Shown here: in pieces, positions 1 to 5,274 of the stretch | Layout: the number at the start of each line of letters is the position of its first letter | Position numbering within the stretch: position 1 is the first letter of the stretch | NCBI GenBank assembly: GCA_937871415.1 | Contig: CALMQD010000085.1 | Location: forward strand, 1 to 11,240 | Origin: an uncultured Phycisphaerales bacterium | GTDB lineage: Bacteria > Planctomycetota > Phycisphaerae > Phycisphaerales > UBA1924 | Direction of reading: 5' to 3' | Length of the DNA stretch: 11,240 nucleotides | Program-made: the position numbers and the translations under genes | Notes under the pieces: generated by a model | What the model was told of the DNA's origin: nothing | Seen by the model: only the letters and a program-made list of their open reading frames with translations | Databases searched by the model: none

Positions 1-712
1 CCACCGGCGCACCGGGCCGTGGGTGGACGCTTCGCTCCGGATCGAGGGCCCGGCCGTGTACGCGCTGCAGGCGGTCTTCCTGCGCGACTGGATGCTCGAT
101 TCCGATGAGGCCATCGGCGCGCTCGACCAGTACATCCCGCCCGTCACGGTCCGCGCCGAGCATCCGTGCGTTGTCCAGGTCATCCCCTCGGGACCGGGCG
201 CTGCGCCCGACGCCATCCACCAGGCGATCCTCACGACCATCTACAGCGCCCGCGATGAACTGGTCATGACGACCCCGTACTTCGTTCCCGACGACGCGAC
301 GCGCACGGCTCTTCAAGCCGCGGCGATGCGGGGCGTCAGCGTGACGCTCGTCATGCCCAAGGTCTCCGATTCGCGCCTGGTCGCCGCGGCCTCTCGAGCA
401 CATTACCTCGATCTGCTCGAGTCCGGCGTCAAGATTCACCACTACCGGGGAGGCCTGCTGCACGCCAAGACGATGACGGTCGACAAGGACATCTGCCTGA
501 TCGGCTCCGCGAACATGGATGCCCGCTCGTTCTGGCTGAACTTCGAGGTGACGCTCTTCATCTACGACGATGACTTCTCGTCCGCGATGCGGTTCCTGCA
601 GGGCGGGTACCTCGCCGAGAGTGACGAGGTTCACCTCGAAGAGTGGCGCTTGCGGCCTCGCTGGGAGGTCTTCCGCGACAACGTGGCTCAACTGCTCGGC
701 CCCCTGCTCTAA
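1..712 (+). CDS. cls: Cardiolipin synthase, C-terminal part (cut by left window edge)
   Basis: Phospholipase D-family cardiolipin synthase, which condenses phospholipids into cardiolipin at the cytoplasmic membrane. The frame is open from position 2 to the TAA at 710-712 and has no start in view. A GTG at 23 is internal, because the residues before it (HRRTGPW) run smoothly into the family segment LRIEGPAV that precedes the second catalytic half. Visible family marks are PYFVPD near nt 280, RGVSVTLVMP, and the second HKD motif: H at 461, K at 467 and D at 482, then GSANMD from 503, RSFWLNFEV, and the typical end LLGPLL. The first HKD motif and the N-terminal membrane segments would lie left of the window. 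What is seen matches the C-terminal 237 residues of an intact enzyme. The next gene starts 178 bp later, so the two may be separate transcription units. A different PLD-family phosphatidyltransferase is possible, but Cls fits best. Confidence 0.9.
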   Translation, partial: HRRTGPWVDASLRIEGPAVYALQAVFLRDWMLDSDEAIGALDQYIPPVTVRAEHPCVVQVIPSGPGAAPDAIHQAILTTIYSARDELVMTTPYFVPDDATRTALQAAAMRGVSVTLVMPKVSDSRLVAAASRAHYLDLLESGVKIHHYRGGLLHAKTMTVDKDICLIGSANMDARSFWLNFEVTLFIYDDDFSSAMRFLQGGYLAESDEVHLEEWRLRPRWEVFRDNVAQLLGPLL

Positions 713-755
713 ATCCTGTCCTTTGCGTGGGATGAATCGCTCCCTGATTCCGCCT

Positions 756-781
756 CCGGCCCGATCATCCGCCGGTAGAAT
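756..781 (+). promoter_or_regulatory. Possible promoter -10 with adjacent inverted repeat, upstream of the M50 protease
   Basis: TAGAAT at 776-781 is one base from the TATAAT consensus and stands out in this GC-rich gap. Directly before it is an inverted repeat, CCGGC (756-760) and GCCGG (771-775), separated by 10 bases. No good -35 hexamer is seen about 17 bases upstream. The leader to the ATG at 891 would be about 100 nt. This is the best promoter candidate in the 713-890 gap, where nothing else was recognised apart from a chance-looking ATG with a purine-rich stretch in front of it. Experimental support is lacking, and the inverted repeat could be coincidence. Confidence 0.3.
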
Positions 782-890
782 CGGACCGACATAGATACGG
801 GAACTTCCGAGAACAACCCCCGCTGCGCGGCGGTAGGGGAGAAATGTTCGGCGCAACGCGTGCTTCAGAGACTCCGGACCAGGGAAGACC

Positions 891-2009
891 ATGGGCTGGC
901 AGGATCGGCGATACCGAGACTTTGACGAGGGTTCAATGCCCGGGTGGAAGCGCGCACTGCGCCGGGTGTTCGTCGATGGCGACAACTTCTTCTCCTGGGG
1001 CGTGCCGCTCTTCACTCTCGCCGGCATCCGCGTCCGGATGCACGTGCTGTTCATCGCGTACGTGCTGGTCACGCTAGCAACCAGCCTCTCGCCCACCGCG
1101 AGCGGCCCGGTGTTCACCATCATCTCGCTGGCCATCCTTTTCGGGATCGTGCTGATCCACGAGTTCGGCCATTGCCTCGCCTGCAGGTGGGTCGGCGGCC
1201 AGGCCAACGACATCCTGCTCTGGCCGCTCGGCGGGCTGGCGTCGTGCCGGCCGCCGCACCACTGGCGAGCGGACCTGATCACAACGCTTGGCGGGCCCGC
1301 GGTGCACATTCCGATCGCGCTGGTGCTCGGCGGCGTCATCCTGGCGATGGGCGCCGACACCGGGGCGATCTTCTTCAACCCGATCGCTCCGCGGGTGCAG
1401 AGCGCAGCGGTCTCGGACTTTCTCCAGGTCCCCGGCTGGCAAGGCTGGGCCCGATACGTCCTCTGGAAGGCGTACGTCATCAACCAGAGCCTGTTCCTGT
1501 TCAACATGCTGCTGGTGATGTACCCGATGGACGCGGGACGGGTGCTGCACGCACTGCTCTGGCGCAAGATGGGCTACGGCCGCGCGACGCTGGTGGCGGC
1601 GACCGTCGGGCTGTTCCTCGCGGTCGCGGTCGGGCTCTACGGCATGACGACGGACCGCAACATGCTCACAACGATCGCGGTCTTCGCCGGCATCACCTGC
1701 TTCTACACCCGTCGGCAGGCGCAGCTCACCCACGACGAACCGTGGAGCGAATCGGCCGCTGAGTCACAGGCGGTCAGCGATCGCGCCTTCCGCGAGGCGG
1801 CACGCAAGCAGCAGGCCGAGCGCCAGCGTCTGGCCGATCTGGAAAAGGAAGAGGACCGCATCCTCAGGAAGATCCAGGCCGAAGGGATGGCGAGCATCAC
1901 CAAGAAGGAGCGGCGCTTCCTCGACGAACTGGCCGAGGCCAAGCGAAACCAGGGCGGCGCGGGGGCCAACAACAAGAGGACGGGCGGCGGCGCCGGCTTT
2001 GTTGCTTAG
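891..2009 (+). CDS. Site-2 protease family (M50) intramembrane metalloprotease
   Basis: A 372-residue membrane zinc protease that would cut substrates within or near a transmembrane helix. The zinc motif HEFGH is at residues 90-94 inside a hydrophobic segment. The third ligand is probably D214 in NMLLVMYPMDAGR, where most relatives have DGG. Hydrophobic segments lie near 41-64, 74-98, 136-155, 195-212, 234-253 and 258-270. The N-terminal 40 residues are polar. No PDZ or CBS domain is seen, which suggests a minimal SpoIVFB-like group. Residues 295-353 are highly charged and probably helical, and include GMASITKKERRFL, which resembles the tail of the rhomboid encoded next. A Gly-rich end follows. 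ATG 891 has AGGGA at 881-885, a good ribosome-site distance, and gives the N-terminus MGWQDRRY. The rhomboid gene starts 24 bp after the stop, so the two are probably cotranscribed. Substrate unknown. Confidence 0.88.
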   Translation: MGWQDRRYRDFDEGSMPGWKRALRRVFVDGDNFFSWGVPLFTLAGIRVRMHVLFIAYVLVTLATSLSPTASGPVFTIISLAILFGIVLIHEFGHCLACRWVGGQANDILLWPLGGLASCRPPHHWRADLITTLGGPAVHIPIALVLGGVILAMGADTGAIFFNPIAPRVQSAAVSDFLQVPGWQGWARYVLWKAYVINQSLFLFNMLLVMYPMDAGRVLHALLWRKMGYGRATLVAATVGLFLAVAVGLYGMTTDRNMLTTIAVFAGITCFYTRRQAQLTHDEPWSESAAESQAVSDRAFREAARKQQAERQRLADLEKEEDRILRKIQAEGMASITKKERRFLDELAEAKRNQGGAGANNKRTGGGAGFVA

Positions 2010-2033
2010 GAAAGGCGGTTCGGTTCGTCACCC

Positions 2034-3164
2034 ATGATCCAGCGACCGATCGAGCTCGGTGATCGCCAGTACGCCAGCGAACTGCGCCGTCCCAGCGTCC
2101 TCCCCGGCCTGTCGATGATCTCGATCAACACGTGGATCATCGTCATCAACGTCCTCGTGTTCGTCCTCGGCATCACCGTTCTCAACACGCCCTACCGCAT
2201 CACGACGGGAACCGAGAGGGCCCGCGGCGTGACCGAAGATCAGTGGGCCCACAAGTGGGTCTACCACGACCAGACGCAGTGGACCGGGTCGGGCGAGGGC
2301 TACCACCTCATCCTCACCGACCGCGACGCCGACGGGCGTCCGGTGGTCAATCTCGAGGCGGGACGTCCCATGCTCATCCCGATCGGGCGCGAGCGTTTCG
2401 CGATCCGCCCCGTCCTGGATGCGCTCGGCCACTTCTCGACCGGCAAGGCCTTCAGCGAGGGGCAGGTCTGGCGGTTCTTCACGTTCCAGTTCCTGCACGC
2501 CAACGCGCTGCACCTGGGCATGAACATGCTCGGGCTGTGGTTCGTCGGCGGCATCGTCGAGGAGTACCTCGGCCGACGGCGCTACGCCGCGTTCTACCTG
2601 ACCTGCGGTTTCATGGGCGGCGTGATGTACCTCTTCCTGAACCTCGCGGGGTACATGCTCTCGCAGTGGTTCCCGTCGACCGCCCACACCCTCCCGTTCC
2701 TGCTGGTCGACGACCCGTACACGCCGCTTGTCGGCGCATCGGCGGGAGTCTTCGGCGTGCTGCTGGCCGCGGCGTACATCGCGCCCAACGCCATCGTCGA
2801 CGTGCTCTTTGTCCTCCCCATGAAGCTCCGCACGGCGGTCTATCTGTTCCTGCTCATCGCGGTGGCCAACCTGTTCCGAGGCGGCACCAACGCCGGGGGC
2901 GACGCGGCCCACGTCGGCGGTGCGCTCGCGGGCTTCTACCTCGTCCGCCACACCCACAAACTCCGCGACATCCTCTCGGTCTTCGGCCTGCGCGATCAAT
3001 CCTCCCGCGACCGGCGCCACCCCGGAGTCTTTGACAGTGACGCCCGCAGCGAGGCGGAACTCGAACGTCTCATCCGCAAAGCCCGCGAGCAAGGGCTCGA
3101 GAGCCTCACCCCGGGAGAGCAGCGATGGCTTCGGGGCGAACGCGAGCGCCTCAACCCCGGTTGA
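2034..3164 (+). CDS. Rhomboid family intramembrane serine protease
   Basis: A 376-residue polytopic membrane serine protease. WRFFTFQFLH leads into the H155-x4-H160-x3-N164 pattern of the rhomboid oxyanion helix. The nucleophile is Ser236 in GASAGVFG, and the partner His293 is in AAHVGGALAG, so the Ser-His dyad is intact. The first membrane segment is at 32-50. It is followed by an unusually long polar loop (about 51-145) before the catalytic core, which has segments near 155-175, 185-208, 234-250, 253-281 and 292-305. The cytosolic-looking tail 335-376 is charged and carries GLESLTPGEQRWL, matching the tail of the upstream M50 protease. ATG 2034 is the only plausible start: a TAG lies at 2007-2009 in the same frame and no start codon falls between. 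AGGAAAGG at 2008-2015 is 18 bases away, far for a ribosome site, so translation may be coupled to the upstream gene. Substrate unknown. Confidence 0.9.
   Translation: MIQRPIELGDRQYASELRRPSVLPGLSMISINTWIIVINVLVFVLGITVLNTPYRITTGTERARGVTEDQWAHKWVYHDQTQWTGSGEGYHLILTDRDADGRPVVNLEAGRPMLIPIGRERFAIRPVLDALGHFSTGKAFSEGQVWRFFTFQFLHANALHLGMNMLGLWFVGGIVEEYLGRRRYAAFYLTCGFMGGVMYLFLNLAGYMLSQWFPSTAHTLPFLLVDDPYTPLVGASAGVFGVLLAAAYIAPNAIVDVLFVLPMKLRTAVYLFLLIAVANLFRGGTNAGGDAAHVGGALAGFYLVRHTHKLRDILSVFGLRDQSSRDRRHPGVFDSDARSEAELERLIRKAREQGLESLTPGEQRWLRGERERLNPG
3151..3164. repeat. Palindrome TCAACC-CC-GGTTGA
   Basis: A perfect 6+6 bp inverted repeat with a 2-bp spacer. It covers the last codons and stop of the rhomboid gene and ends 9 bp before the candidate -10 of tgt. 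It could be an operator or part of the tgt promoter region. Short palindromes of this size are also expected by chance in a window this long, and the bases encode Asn-Pro-Gly-stop. Confidence 0.25.
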
Positions 3165-3173
3165 TCCACCGAC

Positions 3174-3179
3174 TACGCT
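3174..3179 (+). promoter_or_regulatory. Possible leaderless promoter -10 for tgt
   Basis: TACGCT fits the TAnnnT form of a -10 element and ends 6 bases before the GTG start of tgt. That is the distance at which transcription would begin at or next to the start codon. No Shine-Dalgarno sequence precedes this GTG, which fits a leaderless message. A recognisable -35 is missing, so the call is tentative. Confidence 0.3.
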
Positions 3180-3185
3180 AGACCC

Positions 3186-4565
3186 GTGTCCAGCGGCTCG
3201 AACAAGCCTCAGCCCGTCACGCTGACCGTGCGGCACCGTTCGCGCGTTTCGCGGGCGCGCCTGGGCGCAGTTTCCACGCCGCACGGCGTGTTCGAAACAC
3301 CGGCGTTCATGCCCGTCGGTACGCGCGGGTCGGTCAAGGGCATCCTGCCGCATCTGGTGCGTGAGACCGGGGCTCAGATCGTCCTTGCCAACACCTACCA
3401 CCTGCTGCTCCGGCCCGGGCCGGAGACCATCGAGCAGCTCGGGGGCCTGCAGCGCTTCACCGGCTGGAACGGTCCCATGCTCACCGACTCGGGCGGATAC
3501 CAGGCCTACTCGCTCGCGGCGACCAACCAGATCGACGACGACGGCGTGACGTTCAAATCCATCGTCGACGGCTCGGAGGTCCACCTGTCGCCCGAGCGCG
3601 CGGTCGACGTGCAGAACCGGCTCGGCGCCGACGTCATCATGGCGTTCGACGACTGCCCGCCGTCGGTCGACCCCGCGACCGGGGAGGTGTCGCAGCCCCG
3701 GCTGCTCATCGCCGCGGAGCGCGATGCGCGGGACGCTTCGCCCGAGGATCGGCCTGCGGCCGGCGATTCGCGCCCGTTCGCTCGCAAGCGCACCCGCGCG
3801 TACGACCATGCGGCGCGACTCCGCATTGCCAACGAACGCACCGTCCGCTGGCTCGAGCGCTGCCGGGTTGCTCACGAACAGTGGGAGGGTGGTCGCGGGG
3901 CGAGCGCCCGCGCGCTGTTCGGCATCATCCAGGGCGGCACCGACCTCGACCAGCGCGCCTGGTGCGCGGAGCGCATCACGAACATCGAACTCCCGGGCTA
4001 CGCCATCGGCGGCGTGGCGGTCGGCGAGACCTCCGCCGACATCGCACGCGTCGTGGCCTTCACCGCCCCGCGCATGCCCGATTCCAAGCCGCGGTACCTG
4101 ATGGGTGTGGGATACGAGCGCGACCTGCTCGCCGCCGTGCTGTCGGGCGTCGACATGTTCGATTGCGTCCTGCCGACCCGTAACGGCCGCAACGCCAACG
4201 CGTTCACGGCGGCCGGTCAGGTCCGCCTCCGCAACGCCCGCTTCGCGCTGGACGATCGGCCGATCGAGCCGGGATGCGACTGCTTGGCGTGCTCGCCAAA
4301 TACCGAACACAGCCCGATTGTCGGGGGGTGGCATCGGGAATACCCGTTCAGCCGCGCCTATATTCGACATCTGTTCATGGCCCAGGAGATGCTGGGGCCG
4401 ATCTTGGTCAGCCTGCACAACCTCCGGCACTTCCAGCGATTCATGGCGGATGTCCGCTCGTGCATCGTGTCGGAGGACTGGGAGGGGTTGGTGCAGCGCT
4501 GGCCGGTGGCGGCGCCCGGTCTTGAAGCGGCCAAGCGCGAGGGCGTCGTACGCCCGGGCGGATAG
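3186..4565 (+). CDS. tgt: tRNA-guanine transglycosylase (queuosine tRNA modification)
   Basis: Exchanges guanine 34 of tRNAs with GUN anticodons for preQ1, on the way to queuosine, in the cytosol. At 459 residues it is clearly longer than the usual 370-380. Visible marks are D101 in DSGGYQAYSL (usually GGFQ), FDDC at 154-157, FGIIQGG at 245-251, GYAIGGVAVGE at 271-281, the nucleophile D326 in FDCVLPTRNGRN, and the zinc set C364, C366, C369 and H411. Val279 in GGVAVGE is the bacterial preQ1-type residue, not the Gly of eukaryotic queuine enzymes. The extra length is mainly an Arg/Ala/Asp-rich insertion at about 163-208 and a 16-residue insertion between C369 and FSRAY. The 3' third uses codons unlike the rest (more GGG, TTG, ATT, CAT). 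GTG 3186 is the only start upstream of the conserved core, 21 bp after the rhomboid stop, with no ribosome site. Catalytic residues look complete. Confidence 0.95.
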   Translation: MSSGSNKPQPVTLTVRHRSRVSRARLGAVSTPHGVFETPAFMPVGTRGSVKGILPHLVRETGAQIVLANTYHLLLRPGPETIEQLGGLQRFTGWNGPMLTDSGGYQAYSLAATNQIDDDGVTFKSIVDGSEVHLSPERAVDVQNRLGADVIMAFDDCPPSVDPATGEVSQPRLLIAAERDARDASPEDRPAAGDSRPFARKRTRAYDHAARLRIANERTVRWLERCRVAHEQWEGGRGASARALFGIIQGGTDLDQRAWCAERITNIELPGYAIGGVAVGETSADIARVVAFTAPRMPDSKPRYLMGVGYERDLLAAVLSGVDMFDCVLPTRNGRNANAFTAAGQVRLRNARFALDDRPIEPGCDCLACSPNTEHSPIVGGWHREYPFSRAYIRHLFMAQEMLGPILVSLHNLRHFQRFMADVRSCIVSEDWEGLVQRWPVAAPGLEAAKREGVVRPGG

Positions 4566-4586
4566 GCCGCCTTCGCGCGGTTTTTT
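4564..4586 (+). terminator. Probable intrinsic terminator after tgt
   Basis: It begins at the tgt stop codon. CCGC (4567-4570) pairs with GCGG (4577-4580) around the loop CTTCGC, with G-U and A-U extensions outward. TTTTTT follows at 4581-4586, a striking T run in such GC-rich DNA. The arm CCGCC could instead pair with GGCGG at 4557-4561, giving an alternative hairpin. The stem is short, so termination may be partial. It would separate tgt from yajC-secDF. Confidence 0.55.
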
Positions 4587-4623
4587 CTGGCCCCAAGCGG
4601 CGCGACCCGACGAGCGAACCCTC

Positions 4624-5136
4624 ATGACCGAACTCTCACAGTTTGCATTTCTGGCCCAGGCGACCGGCGTTTCCGCCGCTCCCGCTCCGGGCTCGACACC
4701 CGCCCCCGCGACACCCGCGGCGCCCGATGCGCTCGGAACGGGAACGACGACGAGCCAGCCCGGCACAACCGGCGCGCCCGGCGGTGCTCAGCCGGCCCCG
4801 AGCGCGCCGTCGTTCCTGCCCCTGCTTCTTATCCTGATGGCCGTGATGATGGTGCCGATGTGGCTCTCCTCGCGCCGCGAGAAGAAGAAGCGCGAGACGG
4901 TCATGTCTCAGCTCAAGCGAAAAGACAAGGTGCTCACCATCGGCGGGCTCATCGGCACCGTGGTGGACATCCGCGACAACGAGGTCGTGCTCTCGACCGA
5001 CGAACCCAACGGGGCCCGATTCCGCGTCACCCGGTCGTCGATCCAGACCGTGCTCGAGTCCTTCGGTTCCGGCAATAGCGCCGGCGCCAAGCCGGAAGTC
5101 GAGGTCAAGGCCAAGTCCGACGCCGTGTCGGTCTGA
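4624..5136 (+). CDS. yajC: Preprotein translocase accessory subunit YajC
   Basis: A single-span membrane protein that associates with SecDF and SecYEG during protein export. The ATG at 4624 gives 170 residues, against the usual 90-120. Residues 63-82 form the membrane segment (FLPLLLILMAVMMVPMWL), followed by the basic RREKKKRE. The family core is at about 94-125: LKRKDKVLTIGGLIGTVVDI, then an alternating beta-type stretch to about 143. The extra length is an N-terminal region of about 60 residues rich in Pro, Ala, Gly and Thr, probably disordered and placed before the membrane segment. The frame is also open far upstream inside tgt, but this ATG is the first after the tgt stop and gives a sensible N-terminus (MTELSQFAFLAQ). 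No clear Shine-Dalgarno sequence precedes it. It lies 58 bp after tgt and 138 bp before secDF, the normal order for this cluster. Confidence 0.92.
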   Translation: MTELSQFAFLAQATGVSAAPAPGSTPAPATPAAPDALGTGTTTSQPGTTGAPGGAQPAPSAPSFLPLLLILMAVMMVPMWLSSRREKKKRETVMSQLKRKDKVLTIGGLIGTVVDIRDNEVVLSTDEPNGARFRVTRSSIQTVLESFGSGNSAGAKPEVEVKAKSDAVSV

Positions 5137-5146
5137 CCGGTGTCCG

Positions 5147-5168
5147 AACGGGCGGGCAAGCCCGGTTT
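5147..5168 (+). other. Hairpin after yajC, possible weak terminator or mRNA structure
   Basis: CGGGC (5149-5153) and GCCCG (5160-5164) form a 5-bp GC stem with loop GGGCAA. AA before the stem can pair with TT after it if one G is bulged. Only three T follow, so it is a poor intrinsic terminator. It may be a processing or pausing structure between yajC and secDF. Confidence 0.3.
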
Positions 5169-5274
5169 CCCAATGAAACTGGAAGTGGAAGGGTGGGGCG
5201 CACGGGCGTCACGGACGATGTCTCGGCGGATTGAAGGGGAGAGCGGGCGGGGGAGTCGAGTCGGATAGTCGAAC

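Noticed and set aside
844..1077. 77-codon frame starting at an ATG preceded by GGGGAGAA, overlapping the M50 protease start
   Set aside because: The purine-rich site is attractive, but the protein is a Ser/Cys/Arg-rich out-of-frame reading of the protease gene with no domain. The M50 frame has its own start and site at 881-891.
3100..3186. preQ1 riboswitch upstream of tgt
   Set aside because: Only 21 bp separate the genes, and no A-rich tail or H-type pseudoknot pattern was found.
2028..4766. 912-codon open frame on the minus strand opposite the rhomboid gene, tgt and the start of yajC
   Set aside because: It lies opposite three well-supported genes, has an Arg/Asp/Val/His-rich composition typical of antisense frames in GC-rich DNA, and shows no recognisable domain or hydrophobic pattern.
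5189..5260. G-quadruplex in the secDF leader
   Set aside because: Each of the two G-rich clusters has only three usable runs of three or more G at short spacing, so a standard four-run motif is not met.
5173..5268. 31-codon frame between yajC and secDF as a real gene
   Set aside because: No ribosome site, no signal or membrane segment, no recognised family; kept only as a point to test in the findings.
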